From contig JBEDUN010000031.1 of NCBI GenBank assembly GCA_040414675.1, positions 1 to 64,000 of the forward strand: a stretch of 64,000 nucleotides of DNA, read 5' to 3'. Below, in pieces: positions 34,371 to 44,386 of this stretch. How positions within the stretch are numbered: the stretch's first letter is position 1; each line of letters begins with the position of its first letter. The notes under the pieces were generated by a model, which saw only the letters and a program-made list of their open reading frames with translations, ran no database searches and had not been told where the DNA came from. The position numbers were made by a program, and so were the translations under genes. This stretch comes from JARBAU01 sp040414675. Lineage in GTDB: Archaea; Thermoproteota; Nitrososphaeria; Nitrososphaerales; Nitrososphaeraceae.

Positions 34371-37121
34371 TTGATCAACAGGATAGGTATACAAGGGATG
34401 GCGGGAATTACTGAGGTTAATAACTCAAAGGAGAACGTGATTATACGAATTAAGAAGAGAGATGGGAGAGTGGTCAGTTTCGGACAGCCAAAAATATCAA
34501 ATGCAATATATAAGGCCCTGGTTGCGACAGGCAGAGCCGATTATTCAGTAGCCGATAGATTAGCAGGCGATGTGGTTCATAAAATGATTCAACACGGATA
34601 TAGATCTACTGAAACAACCGCAATCCCAAGTGTAGAGGACGTTCAAGATATGGTGGAATCAATATTGATCGAAGAGGGTTTTTCCGAGACAGCCAAGGCA
34701 TATATATTATACCGCCATGAACGCCGAAAGATTCGTGACGACAAGATGAAGATTCTAAATAAGAGAGACTTGGATGAAGTGGATAAAGCATTTGATATAA
34801 ATTCACTCCGAGTTCTGGCAGCTAGGTATCTGCTGAGAGATAATTCCGGTAAAATAATAGAAGGACCAAGCCAAATGTTTGAACGAGTTGCAATTCTGGT
34901 TGCGATTCCTGACATTTTACATGATTCCATTTTTTTCGATTTGAACGACAATCATCCACAAGACATCAATGAGGCGGCTCTCTATTATTCGAAGACTGAG
35001 GATTTTCATTTAAAGCTGAAAATTGGGGAGTATGCGCTAAATAAATATCACTTTGAATCGCTAATTCGAGCTTATATTCATCTGGCTGAACAAGGACGCA
35101 TGAAGCTTGGTTTCAGACAATTGCTTAGGTCGATTGCTGAAGGAAAACTGTCTTCATATGAACAAAAAATTAGAGAATATTACGATCTAATGGTTTCGAG
35201 AGATTTTCTTCCAAATACGCCTACGTTGATGAATGCTGGAACTAGATTGGGACAACTATCTGCCTGCTTTGTTTTAGAGATGCCAGATGATATGTATGGA
35301 ATTATGAAATCGTCTACTGATGCAGCCATGATCTTTAAGTCTGGTGGAGGAGTGGGAATTAATTATTCTGATTTGCGTCCTGAAGGAGACATTGTCGCAT
35401 CAACATCAGGAGTTGCATCTGGACCCACATCATTTATGAGGATTATTGATACTGTTACTGACGTTGTGAAGCAAGGAGGGAAGAGAAGAGGTGCAAATAT
35501 GGGAATATTGGAGGCATGGCATCCAGATATTGAAAAATTTGTTACCGCAAAAACCAAGCCAGGTATGTTCGAAAACTTTAATGTTAGCGTAGGGATGCTG
35601 GCTGATTTTTGGGATTCACTAGTCGGCGAGAACAATTCTAAATATGCATTGAGGAACCCAAGAACTAGGGAGATCATAAAACAAATAGATCCTCATCAAT
35701 TGATGGATTTGATTGCTTTTAGTGCATGGAAGAGTGCTGAACCTGGGGTAATTTTCTTTGATAACATAAACAAATATAACCCCTGCATCCAAGCAAAAGG
35801 AGGACCATTACGAGCAACCAATCCATGCGGTGAACAATCGCTTTATCCTTATGAATCATGTAACTTGGGATCGATAAATCTCGCTAACTTCGTAAAACGA
35901 AAAGCTGATGGTATGTATGAATTTGATTGGCAGAGATATGAACAAGCAGTTAGATTGTCATCACGATTTTTAGATAACATAATTGATACAAACAAATATC
36001 CAGTTCGAGAAATTGAGGACAATACTCGACTGACAAGAAGAATAGGTTTAGGGATTATGGGTATTGCAGATCTGCTGTTCTTACTCGGGGTTCCATACAA
36101 TTCAAAAGAAGGATATGATATTATGAACAAGCTTGCAGAGGCTATTTCTTATTATAGTATGGAAGAGAGTGTAGCAATAGCAAAATCTAGAGGTTCGTTC
36201 CCACTTTTTGAGAAAACAGAATATGTCAATGGCAAAATACCAATTGCAGGATATTACGACATTCCTAAAGAATTGCATTCATATGATTGGAATTCGCTGA
36301 TAGTGAAAATTCAAAAACACGGAATAAGGAATTCGTGGACGACAACAATCGCCCCCACAGGGACGCTATCTATGATTGCAGATACTTCAAATGGTATAGA
36401 GCCCATATTTGCGGTCGTCTTTGAGAAACGCGTTACTGTCGGAAGATTCTTTTATACAAATAGGATCTTTGAGAATATTTTGAAGCTTAATAGATTATAT
36501 GATGATGATATTTTGACTAGGATATCTAATAATTATGGATCGGTTAGCGGGCTTGATGATATACCTGAGTCTATACAGAATATCTTTGTAACTGCTATTG
36601 ATCTACACTGGACAGACCACTTGATGGCTCAAGCAATATGGCAAAAATGGATTTCAAACGCTATCGCAAAGACAATCAATATGCCCGGTGATGTAACAGT
36701 AGATGACGTAAAGTGTGCATATCTACTTTCTCATGAATTGGGCTTGAAAGGTGTTACTGTGTATCGTGACGGATCTAGACATGAACAAGTGTTACATATA
36801 ACTGGAGAAAATAGAATTGAGAAAAGAGACGTCACCAAGCCAAGTAAATTCGTAAAAGATTATGTCTCTTCTGGCACGATGGTCCCTTATGTTAAGCAAC
36901 AACTGGAGACTGTGTTTCGAGAATCGCCGGCTCAGGAAATTGCTGATACAAATGTAGAATTCGAAAGCAGGTCAACAACTTCTCATGAACCAGATCCTAC
37001 ATCCCGCTTGTTTGATTTACCTTCAGGGGAAGTCTGTCCATGCTGCAACTCCCGACTAATAATCACAGAAGGCTGCAGTATGTGTATTGATTGTGGATTT
37101 AGCAACTGTGCATCAGGATAA
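34371..37121 (+). CDS. nrdJ: adenosylcobalamin-dependent (class II) ribonucleotide reductase
   Basis: 916 residues. An N-terminal ATP-cone (about 24-115) senses dATP. The ten-stranded barrel carries FLPNTPTLMNAGTRLGQLSA with the first catalytic cysteine nearby, the RATNPCGEQSLYPYESCNLG finger loop with the thiyl cysteine, and the closing APTGTLSMIADTSNG. The C terminus ends in a zinc-ribbon-like CPCCNSR...CSMCIDCGFSNCASG that would re-reduce the active site. No glycyl-radical motif and no small subunit gene is present, so class II (B12) is the likely class, matching thaumarchaeal B12 synthesis. Met10 (34398) is an alternative start. Confidence 0.9.
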   Translation: MINRIGIQGMAGITEVNNSKENVIIRIKKRDGRVVSFGQPKISNAIYKALVATGRADYSVADRLAGDVVHKMIQHGYRSTETTAIPSVEDVQDMVESILIEEGFSETAKAYILYRHERRKIRDDKMKILNKRDLDEVDKAFDINSLRVLAARYLLRDNSGKIIEGPSQMFERVAILVAIPDILHDSIFFDLNDNHPQDINEAALYYSKTEDFHLKLKIGEYALNKYHFESLIRAYIHLAEQGRMKLGFRQLLRSIAEGKLSSYEQKIREYYDLMVSRDFLPNTPTLMNAGTRLGQLSACFVLEMPDDMYGIMKSSTDAAMIFKSGGGVGINYSDLRPEGDIVASTSGVASGPTSFMRIIDTVTDVVKQGGKRRGANMGILEAWHPDIEKFVTAKTKPGMFENFNVSVGMLADFWDSLVGENNSKYALRNPRTREIIKQIDPHQLMDLIAFSAWKSAEPGVIFFDNINKYNPCIQAKGGPLRATNPCGEQSLYPYESCNLGSINLANFVKRKADGMYEFDWQRYEQAVRLSSRFLDNIIDTNKYPVREIEDNTRLTRRIGLGIMGIADLLFLLGVPYNSKEGYDIMNKLAEAISYYSMEESVAIAKSRGSFPLFEKTEYVNGKIPIAGYYDIPKELHSYDWNSLIVKIQKHGIRNSWTTTIAPTGTLSMIADTSNGIEPIFAVVFEKRVTVGRFFYTNRIFENILKLNRLYDDDILTRISNNYGSVSGLDDIPESIQNIFVTAIDLHWTDHLMAQAIWQKWISNAIAKTINMPGDVTVDDVKCAYLLSHELGLKGVTVYRDGSRHEQVLHITGENRIEKRDVTKPSKFVKDYVSSGTMVPYVKQQLETVFRESPAQEIADTNVEFESRSTTSHEPDPTSRLFDLPSGEVCPCCNSRLIITEGCSMCIDCGFSNCASG

Positions 37122-37211
37122 AAGAATATTAAAGTTCTATCTCTCCCTTGAATAAAATTATCCAAGTCCTATTCAGTCACATTTGCAAGAATCAATGATC
37201 AGTAATTCAAT

Positions 37212-38033
37212 TCAACAAGATTCTATCGAATACGATCCCAAGATCTTGAAAAAATTGGTCTTTTTTTCTATTAATTCTAATGCCTCGCTGATGCTTGTGT
37301 CGCTAGAATGACCATCAATATCCACATAAAAATTGTATTCCCATGGCTTTTCCTTAGTTGGACGGGACTCAATCCTTGTGAGATTGATATCTCTCTTCGC
37401 GAACTCGCCTAGGAGATTGAATAACGAGCCAGGTGAATGATTTATCGAAAAGATAATAGATGTGGCGTCGTGCCCAGTAGGCTGCGTTTTAATTTGTTTT
37501 TTTGATAGAATAAAGAATCTCGTATAATTGTTTTTTTCGTCCTCGATTCCGTAATCAACTATTTGCATGTCGTACAATTGGGCTGCCCTATTACTCGCTA
37601 TCGCAGCTGCATCCATTATTCTGTTATCCTTAATCAGTCTAACTGCTCCTGCCGTATCATACGTCGGGATTGATTCTAAATTCCTTTCTTGGATATACTT
37701 TCTACATTGAGCTAGTGCTTGAGGGTGTGAATATACGGATTTGATTACAGAGTCAGAATCTCTATTAACAATAAAACAATGTGATATGCGTTGGTGTGTT
37801 TCTCTGAATACAGCTACATTAGATTTTAGCAGTAAATCGTACACTTCATTGACACTTCCTTCTATAGAATTTTCTACGGGAATTATGGCGAAATCCACTC
37901 CCCCAGATTCGAGATCTCTAAATATGTCCTGAAACGATCTCATTGGTATTATTTCTTCACCAGGAAAATACTTTTTTGTTACAATTTCACTATATGCGCC
38001 CTTTTCCCCTTGAAAGGCAACCTTTTGCTTCAT
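37212..38033 (-). CDS. pheA: prephenate dehydratase
   Basis: 273 residues. The dehydratase domain (1-180) has VAFQGEKGAYSE, IPVENSIEGSVNEVYDLL and the catalytic NNYTRFFIL. The ACT domain (190-270) has SPGSLFNLLGEFAKRDINLT and RIESRPTKEKPWEYNFY, the phenylalanine-binding part. The enzyme converts prephenate to phenylpyruvate and is normally feedback-inhibited by Phe through ACT. It starts four bases after csl4 ends, so the two are cotranscribed. No chorismate mutase is fused. Confidence 0.95.
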   Translation of the reverse strand: MKQKVAFQGEKGAYSEIVTKKYFPGEEIIPMRSFQDIFRDLESGGVDFAIIPVENSIEGSVNEVYDLLLKSNVAVFRETHQRISHCFIVNRDSDSVIKSVYSHPQALAQCRKYIQERNLESIPTYDTAGAVRLIKDNRIMDAAAIASNRAAQLYDMQIVDYGIEDEKNNYTRFFILSKKQIKTQPTGHDATSIIFSINHSPGSLFNLLGEFAKRDINLTRIESRPTKEKPWEYNFYVDIDGHSSDTSISEALELIEKKTNFFKILGSYSIESC

Positions 38034-38037
38034 GAGG

Positions 38038-38643
38038 CTACTTTATGCTTATTTTGTGAATTGTCCTGAAGGTTTCCTTACCGTAATCACTGGTTAATTT
38101 TCGTTCCTCTAATGTTCCACACTCGATGCATTTTATATTGTTATTTACTCGAACGGTATCCCCACCACAATTAAAACATAAAGCGTACAAAACTCCAAAT
38201 TCTCTTTCATCGATTGTGATGTGGATTGTTGAATTTAGAAGACTGAACACTCGTCCCTTTACAATATCTCCAACTCTGAAGATAACTCGACCTCTACGAT
38301 CTCCTCTGGACCACCCACCACCAGAATTTATTCTTGTGGATGCAATTGCAGAAAATCCAGCAAGTGATTTTCGTTCGTTTAAATAAAGTATTCTTATCGA
38401 CATCATGGCACCGAATAGCATTTCAACATGGCCAACTACAGTATCCCCAATCTTGGCCAGCATAGGAGAATTTTTCTGCTTAATCTTTACTATGTGCCTT
38501 TTCAGATCATATATGGGTATTCCGACAGTAGCTGCTCTAATATCACCATCTAGAATATATGTATTCTTTCCACCTTCGAATTCCTCAATTAATGCAATGT
38601 GATCGCCAGGAACAATAACCGTCTTAGATTCACTACTCATCAT
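38038..38643 (-). CDS. csl4: exosome cap subunit Csl4
   Basis: 201 residues in three domains. The N-terminal barrel opens VIVPGDHIALIEEFEGG, the S1 domain holds FRVGDIVKGRVFSLLNSTIH, and a zinc ribbon contains CFNCGG and IKCIECG. Csl4 sits on the Rrp41/Rrp42 ring and, with DnaG, gives the archaeal exosome its RNA preference. The other cap protein and ring subunits lie 14 kb away (52213-54553). It is first in an operon with pheA. Confidence 0.85.
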   Translation of the reverse strand: MMSSESKTVIVPGDHIALIEEFEGGKNTYILDGDIRAATVGIPIYDLKRHIVKIKQKNSPMLAKIGDTVVGHVEMLFGAMMSIRILYLNERKSLAGFSAIASTRINSGGGWSRGDRRGRVIFRVGDIVKGRVFSLLNSTIHITIDEREFGVLYALCFNCGGDTVRVNNNIKCIECGTLEERKLTSDYGKETFRTIHKISIK

Positions 38644-38808
38644 ATGAAATCAGGTACAATCGAATATTATAATTGTTACACTATATTCATGTAAATCCTA
38701 AAACTAAGTCCATATTTGGCAAAACTGAGGAAAAGAGAGGTCGATCCGAATCTCCGAGATTGACAACCACTAGTCAATATCTTGAAAATTTGATATCCGC
38801 TGAAACGA

Positions 38809-38946
38809 TCACAGTTGGTCCATGCCAAATTTGTGATAACATTGGTTGCACTTGAATTTTTCTCTACCAGCAGCACCAGAGATTACCTCAAGTTGACTTT
38901 TGGTTCTGCAATTCGGACACTTTCCATATATCGTTCTTCTAGTCAA
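38809..38946 (-). CDS. 45-residue zinc-ribbon microprotein
   Basis: TTG-started minus-strand frame reading MTRRTIYGKCPNCRTKSQLE, then VISGAAGREKFKCNQCYHKF. Four cysteines in two CxxC knuckles (10/13 and 33/36) form a complete zinc ribbon of rubredoxin/TFIIS type, with a basic N terminus. It is too short for ordinary gene callers and is probably a conserved archaeal protein. Its start is 53 bases from the divergent mptE. Confidence 0.7.
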   Translation of the reverse strand: MTRRTIYGKCPNCRTKSQLEVISGAAGREKFKCNQCYHKFGMDQL

Positions 38947-38998
38947 TACTACTTACTTGAGCATATAACCTATTAATAACTTACATGCAATTTTAAAT

Positions 38999-39721
38999 AT
39001 GAAATTCGTGGAATGGTTCCCTTATTATCAGGATATTAGAAGACAATTTGGATACAGTACCGAGACGGATCAGCAAGCAGGTGAAGTCTTATCTAAATTA
39101 ATCAGAAGAAAGGCACTGGATATTAAAATACTGCGCAGGAAAATCCAAGGAAAACGAGTCGTTGTAATAGGAGCAGGTAAGAGCCTTGAAGATACTGCCG
39201 TCTTCTTAAAGAAAAATAAGAAATCGGTTAAGATTGTCGCAGATGGAGCAGTTCAAGCATTGATAGAAAGAAAGATCAAGCCGGATATTGTAGTGACCGA
39301 TTTAGATGGTAATCTTCGGTCCTTAATGGAGGCAGAACGCAATGGTGCAATCATGGTCGTGCATGCACATAGTGATAATATCGAAAATTTAAAGAAGATC
39401 ATACCGAAACTTAAACATGTAATAGGCTCAACCCAAATGATGCCGGTTAAGAATGTCTATAATTTTGGAGGTTTTACTGATGGTGATCGTTGCGCATTCT
39501 TGGCTGAAGAATTTGGTGCTAGCGAGATCATCTTGGTTGGCATGGATTTTGGAGAGATTGGAAGGTATTCAAAAGATTTTGTAAAAGATCCCAAATTGAA
39601 AAGGGAAAAGATGAAAGTTGCCAGGCGACTTCTTGAAATGCTATCCAGGCGATCCAGTTCAAAATTATTTGATACATCAAAACGACCCATCAAGGGCTAC
39701 GCATATTTTGCTGTGGAATGA
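38999..39721 (+). CDS. mptE: 6-hydroxymethylpterin diphosphokinase MptE-like (DUF115)
   Basis: 240 residues matching DUF115. The nucleotide-binding turn is VVVIGAGKSLED, followed by KIVADGAVQALIERKIKPDI, VVTDLDGN, VVHAHSDN and NFGGFTDGDRCAFLA. MptE makes the pyrophosphate ester of hydroxymethyl-dihydropterin, the archaeal replacement for FolK, on the way to tetrahydromethanopterin-type cofactors. The DLDGN and HAHSDN acids and histidines would hold Mg and ATP. The family also contains glycosyltransferase-like relatives, but these motifs fit the kinase. Confidence 0.75.
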   Translation: MKFVEWFPYYQDIRRQFGYSTETDQQAGEVLSKLIRRKALDIKILRRKIQGKRVVVIGAGKSLEDTAVFLKKNKKSVKIVADGAVQALIERKIKPDIVVTDLDGNLRSLMEAERNGAIMVVHAHSDNIENLKKIIPKLKHVIGSTQMMPVKNVYNFGGFTDGDRCAFLAEEFGASEIILVGMDFGEIGRYSKDFVKDPKLKREKMKVARRLLEMLSRRSSSKLFDTSKRPIKGYAYFAVE

Positions 39722-39918
39722 CCTTCATGCACAACTAACTAGCAATCGTTCAAATTACTAAACATAGTCACTGAGTAGAATGCTTTGTACCAACTTATTA
39801 CTACACCCTAATTGGTAGAAATTGAAATTGACATAGATTCAGCATAATGTCATTAATTTTAACCACATAGGACTCATGAAAGCCTATTATATCTTTTTAT
39901 TGCACAAACATCAATCAC

Positions 39919-40593
39919 ATGGATGCGTACTCGGATGAAGATATCAGACAAGCGGCCGAAATTAGGGAATGGCTTGTGAAACAGCTAGCTGATAAACAGG
40001 AAGAAATAGAAAGACTACGTTCAACACTTTTGCTCATTGATAGCCTGCTAAAGCAAGGAAGCTTTAAGGCGGCTTCGAATTTTGGATCTTCAACTACTTT
40101 GCGTGCCTCGACAGAAGATGTAGTGCCGGCGCAGAAGAAAACGAACCTACAATCTAAGGATGAAGGGATTATTTATGAAGTTAAAGCCAACAATACCGAG
40201 TCTAAAGAACAAAAGACGGTAGTGAATGCCGGCTCTAAAGCCATCAAACCACTTATTCGCTTTAAAGATAGTATGCTTTTGGCCAATGCAGAAATAGATC
40301 CAGACTCTGTTGAAATTATTCCCGTGAAGGGAATCATTCTCAACGTTGATACTCCACCATTCAAATCTTTTTTTCTGAATAGAATTTTGGATGGGATGAA
40401 AAAGAAAGATGAAGAAGCAGTAAACCATGGTCGAATCAAAGAATCAGAACTATTACATTACTCGATTGAGGAAGATAGTGATGGTCTAATAAAAAGAATT
40501 AAAATAAACAATTACCGAGAAAAAGAGAGATTGAACGAGATTTTTAACACATCAAGCTGGGTTTTTACTAGGATGATAGAGAAAAGTGGCTGA
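39919..40593 (+). CDS. hypothetical protein coupled to guaA
   Basis: 224 residues. The N-terminal 45 form a strong coiled coil (REWLVKQLADKQEEIERLRS), followed by a low-complexity linker. The C-terminal domain (about 125-224) contains VEIIPVKGIILNVDTPPFKS, FFLNRILDGMKKKDEE and the helix REKERLNEIFNTSSWVFTRM. I cannot name the family. Its stop overlaps the GTG of guaA by eight bases, so both are made from one message. A link to purine metabolism or to RNA is possible, but not shown by sequence. Confidence 0.55.
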   Translation: MDAYSDEDIRQAAEIREWLVKQLADKQEEIERLRSTLLLIDSLLKQGSFKAASNFGSSTTLRASTEDVVPAQKKTNLQSKDEGIIYEVKANNTESKEQKTVVNAGSKAIKPLIRFKDSMLLANAEIDPDSVEIIPVKGIILNVDTPPFKSFFLNRILDGMKKKDEEAVNHGRIKESELLHYSIEEDSDGLIKRIKINNYREKERLNEIFNTSSWVFTRMIEKSG

Positions 40594-42133
40594 TAATAAT
40601 TTAGACAAAATCATAGTATTGGATTTTGGATCACAATACAGTCATCTTATATGCAGACGCATCCGTGAGATGAATGTCTACTGTGAGCTATTACCATACA
40701 ATACACCTGCAAAGGTAATTGACGACATTAAACCAAAAGGCATAATCTTCTCCGGTGGTCCAGCAAGTATTTATTCATCTGATTCTCCAATCCCAGACGC
40801 ACAGATTTTTGATTTAGGCGTTCCAATTCTCGGAATATGCTACGGTCACCAATTGATAGTAGATAGATTTGGGGGGAAGGTCAAGCGATCCAGTTATCGA
40901 GAATACGGGAGTGCAGAATTGATTATTGACGATGCTAGTGATCTATTCGACAAAGTAGGAGATAAGATTAGATGCTGGATGAGTCACGCTGATGCCGCTG
41001 AGGTTCTTCCAGAAGGTTTTAGAACGCTAGCCCACACACAGAATTCGCCCTCTGCAGCAGTTGTAAAAACAGGGATGAATATTTACGGCATCCAATTTCA
41101 TCCCGAGGTAGTTCATACAGAAAGAGGACTAGAAATACTCAAGAACTTTTCTCATAAAATAAGCAAAGCTAGATCAGATTGGAGTATGGAGTGTTTTGTA
41201 GATGAAGCTATTCACGATATAAGACTTAAAGTTAGGAACGAAAGAGTATTGTGTGCAGTAAGTGGGGGAATAGACTCTACTACAGTCGCAATATTGTTAC
41301 ATAGAGCGATAGGTAGTAATCTTAGTTGTGTTTTTGTTAATCATGGTTTATTGAGGGAAGATGAGCAACATCAAGTTCCCAAGCTGTTCAAGGACCATTT
41401 TGGCATAGATGTGATCTATGTTGACGCAGAAGAAGTATTCTTGACAAGTCTCAAGGGAGTTTCTGATCCAGAGATGAAACGTAAAATTATTGGCGGCGAG
41501 TTCGCAAATGCATTTCTTCAGGTTGCACTAAAAAATGGACCATTTCAATGGCTAGCTCAAGGTACCCTGTACCCAGATATTATCGAAAGTGGCGTTTCCA
41601 AAGGACCAGCTTCTGTAATAAAAACTCATCATAATGTTGGAGGCCTTCCTAAAGACCTTAACTTTAAGATTATAGAACCATTGCGGAATCTCTATAAGGA
41701 CGAGGTAAGAATAGTCGCGAAATTGCTTGGTGTTCCAGCGGATTTACTAAACCGGCATCCTTTTCCTGGGCCAGGATTGGCCGTTAGAATAATTGGAGAG
41801 GTAACCCCAGAGAAACTGAAGATTGCAAAACATGCTAGTAAAATAGTGGAACAAGAGCTATTGCGTGTCGGACTTCATGATAAGGTATGGCAAGCGTATG
41901 CAGCAGTAGGCGATGATAAGGCAGTAGGGGTGCTGGGAGATGAGAGAATGTATGGCCACATTGTTATAATTAGAGTTGTTGATTCAACTGATGCGATGAC
42001 TGCAAACTGGACCAGACTTCCCCACGATCTATTACGCGATATGAGTAATAGAATAACAAACGAGGTAGAAGGAGTTTCCTGGGTTACGTATGCTGTGTCG
42101 TCCAAGCCACCAGCAACGATAGAACCTCAATGA
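40586..42133 (+). CDS. guaA: GMP synthase (glutamine-hydrolysing)
   Basis: 515 residues with both domains fused. The class I amidotransferase has KIIVLDFGSQYSHLICRRI, the nucleophile in GICYGHQLIV and HPEVVHTERG. The ATP pyrophosphatase has the PP-loop AVSGGIDSTTV and the C-terminal dimerization part ends in WVTYAVSSKPPATIEPQ. It aminates XMP to GMP. Euryarchaea often split these domains into two proteins; this fused bacterial/eukaryotic form is complete. The start is a GTG overlapping the preceding gene. Confidence 0.95.
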   Translation: MADNNLDKIIVLDFGSQYSHLICRRIREMNVYCELLPYNTPAKVIDDIKPKGIIFSGGPASIYSSDSPIPDAQIFDLGVPILGICYGHQLIVDRFGGKVKRSSYREYGSAELIIDDASDLFDKVGDKIRCWMSHADAAEVLPEGFRTLAHTQNSPSAAVVKTGMNIYGIQFHPEVVHTERGLEILKNFSHKISKARSDWSMECFVDEAIHDIRLKVRNERVLCAVSGGIDSTTVAILLHRAIGSNLSCVFVNHGLLREDEQHQVPKLFKDHFGIDVIYVDAEEVFLTSLKGVSDPEMKRKIIGGEFANAFLQVALKNGPFQWLAQGTLYPDIIESGVSKGPASVIKTHHNVGGLPKDLNFKIIEPLRNLYKDEVRIVAKLLGVPADLLNRHPFPGPGLAVRIIGEVTPEKLKIAKHASKIVEQELLRVGLHDKVWQAYAAVGDDKAVGVLGDERMYGHIVIIRVVDSTDAMTANWTRLPHDLLRDMSNRITNEVEGVSWVTYAVSSKPPATIEPQ

Positions 42134-42338
42134 TATTATAATCATTTAATCGTATGAACCCGGCCTCAAGATGTCCCTTAGGGAATAATATAGATTGGAT
42201 TCGAGTGGTCGAATATCATAGTATACTCTGATGTCATTTCTTTGTCATTAAAGACCAAACATGTAACACTCCAATTAATGATGATTCTAATTATCTAGAT
42301 GTTTAAGACGGAAAATACTGGTCTATTATCTCGTTGAT

Positions 42339-42578
42339 TTGATACATAATATGGTTATCTTATATAATACATTCGTGAAATCTATGGCAATGAGCAATGA
42401 TAAGCTAGAGGATTATCCTGAAAAGAATATACTAACACTTTCAAACATGAAATATATTATAGAAGGATTGGACACTCTGTTACTCACTGACCTTGATGGT
42501 GAAAAACGAGTACGAGTAATAAGGCTCAGAGATGAACTAGTCTCGTATATCAATAGCATTTTCAATGATTATTCTTAA
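42339..42578 (+). CDS. small hypothetical protein
   Basis: Up to 79 residues. The likely start is one of the Mets at residues 16 or 18 (MAMSNDKLEDYPEKN), giving about 62 residues. The body has two helices, ILTLSNMKYIIEGLDTLLLT and RVRVIRLRDELVSYINSIFN. No motif recognised. It sits alone between guaA and glnA. Confidence 0.45.
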   Translation: MIHNMVILYNTFVKSMAMSNDKLEDYPEKNILTLSNMKYIIEGLDTLLLTDLDGEKRVRVIRLRDELVSYINSIFNDYS

Positions 42579-42816
42579 ATCATGATTTTAACAACTAGAA
42601 ATACTTCACAAATACTCGATCTACTGCAGCACTAGATTTTTATTTACGATTCCATGTGACGGTAACGTGATGAATCGTAATCGATGTTCGAAGATATTCT
42701 AAGAAACACCATCAAAAATTGCAATGCAGACATGTTAAATACAACACAATAATTAGTTTCCCGAAATAAACAAAAACAATTGAATATCGAAAACTTAATT
42801 ACAAGCACAGATCTCC

Positions 42817-42828
42817 TATCTTAAGATA
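42817..42828. promoter_or_regulatory. palindrome immediately before glnA
   Basis: TATCTTAAGATA is a perfect 12-base palindrome ending five bases before the TTG start of glutamine synthetase. It could be an operator for a nitrogen regulator or a sequence at the transcription start. Its short length allows chance. Confidence 0.35.
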
Positions 42829-42833
42829 ACTGG

Positions 42834-44300
42834 TTGCCATATAGAGTAAATAACGGAAAGATAGAACCGACAAATTTCACATCTGCAGATGTGATGCAGA
42901 AGCTCAAAGATGATCGGATCAAGTTTTTGGATCTGCAGTTTACTGGACTTACTGGTAGATTCCACCATACTACGATGGCAGCAAATATGTTCCAAAAAGA
43001 AGATTTTGAATATGGCTTACCGAAGCTTGATGGTTCTTCTATTCGAGGTTTCACCGAGATCCATGAATCGGACTTGATTATTAAACCTGATGCGTCAACA
43101 TATGCTGTCATTCCATGGATTGAAAAGGATTATACCGCTAGACTAATCTGCGATATTTTAAGCGGAGGATCTGAAAGAGTAGCTTTTAGTCGAGACCCTA
43201 GATCGATTGCTTTGAAAGCAGAGAGATTCGTTAGAGATCAGGGCTACATTTCTTCATATTGGGGACCTGAAGTTGAATTTTTTGTTTTTGATAAGTTAGA
43301 GGTCAATACTATGACTCCGTACCAAAGCCAAAGCTATAACATATCTTCAAGAGAGGCGCCTTGGTCTACTGAGGGTGTGGGATATGCATTGCGATTAAAG
43401 GAAGGTTATCTTCCAAGTGCTCCCGGTGACACGCTTATGGATTATCGAAATGAATGTGTTGACATCTTAAGTAACAATTTTGGAATAATCTGTGACGCCC
43501 ATCATCATGAAGTGGCAACCGCTGGACAATGCGAAATCGATATTAGATATGATACTCTTACCAATGCCGCTGATGCAGTACAGAGCTATAAGTATATTGT
43601 CAAGAATATAGCTAAAAAGCATAATATGATTGCCACTATGATGCCAAAACCAATTGCCCTTGACAATGGCTCAGGAATGCACGTAAATGTTAGTCTATGG
43701 AATAACGGGAAAAATCTATTCTTTGACGCTAACGATCAGTATGCTGAAATGTCACAAGTATCTCGCTATTTCGGAGGTGGTATACTCGATCATGCTTACG
43801 CGCTTGCGGCTATAGTAGCTCCAACTACAAATTCATATAGAAGACTAGTTCCCGGATATGAAGCACCTGTATACATAGCATGGAGTACTGGAAATAGATC
43901 TGCAATTATCAGAATTCCTGCACATTACAAGGGCGAAAGGTTCTCAACGATGAAACGGATTGAATTCAGAGCCCCAGACCCATCGTGCAATCCATATTTG
44001 GCATTTTCTGCAATAGTTGCTGCGGGATTGGATGGTATCCGAAAGAAAACATCGATCGGCTCCCCGGTTGATGAAGATATCTTCAAAATGACAGCAAAGA
44101 AGAGAAGAGAATTTGGAATCAAACAACTCCCTGCAAGTCTGAGAGATGCCTACGAAGAATTAGAGAGTGATCGATCATTTCTAAAGCCTGTTTTCGGTGA
44201 TGATGCGATCGACATGCTAATTGAGAATGAAGTTAAAGATCACAACGAGGTAGCAGTCAGACCACATCCACACGAATTCTCAATGTATGCTGATGTATAG
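42834..44300 (+). CDS. glnA: glutamine synthetase type I
   Basis: 488 residues. The beta-grasp N-terminal domain (LDLQFTGLTGRFHHTTM) is followed by the catalytic barrel. Metal ligands are visible in SSYWGPEVEFFVFD and CDAHHHEVATAGQCEIDI, and the nucleotide loop in MPKPIALDNGSGMHVNVSLW. The NRSA flap (WSTGNRSAIIRIP) and EFRAPDPSCNPYLAFSA complete the signature. It fixes ammonium into glutamine, the assimilation partner of the Amt transporter at 55465-57003. I do not see the adenylylation-loop tyrosine sequence. The start is a TTG. Confidence 0.95.
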   Translation: MPYRVNNGKIEPTNFTSADVMQKLKDDRIKFLDLQFTGLTGRFHHTTMAANMFQKEDFEYGLPKLDGSSIRGFTEIHESDLIIKPDASTYAVIPWIEKDYTARLICDILSGGSERVAFSRDPRSIALKAERFVRDQGYISSYWGPEVEFFVFDKLEVNTMTPYQSQSYNISSREAPWSTEGVGYALRLKEGYLPSAPGDTLMDYRNECVDILSNNFGIICDAHHHEVATAGQCEIDIRYDTLTNAADAVQSYKYIVKNIAKKHNMIATMMPKPIALDNGSGMHVNVSLWNNGKNLFFDANDQYAEMSQVSRYFGGGILDHAYALAAIVAPTTNSYRRLVPGYEAPVYIAWSTGNRSAIIRIPAHYKGERFSTMKRIEFRAPDPSCNPYLAFSAIVAAGLDGIRKKTSIGSPVDEDIFKMTAKKRREFGIKQLPASLRDAYEELESDRSFLKPVFGDDAIDMLIENEVKDHNEVAVRPHPHEFSMYADV

Positions 44301-44386
44301 ATAACTGAGGAGTATGTATAGAATATTATCATGACCATGATTCTAGATTAATCGGAAATTTGTCACCTACATAAATCATACAGTAT

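Noticed and set aside
34371..37121. Class I or III reductase assignment
   Set aside because: No small radical subunit gene and no glycyl-radical end. The cysteine-rich C terminus and single-gene form fit class II.
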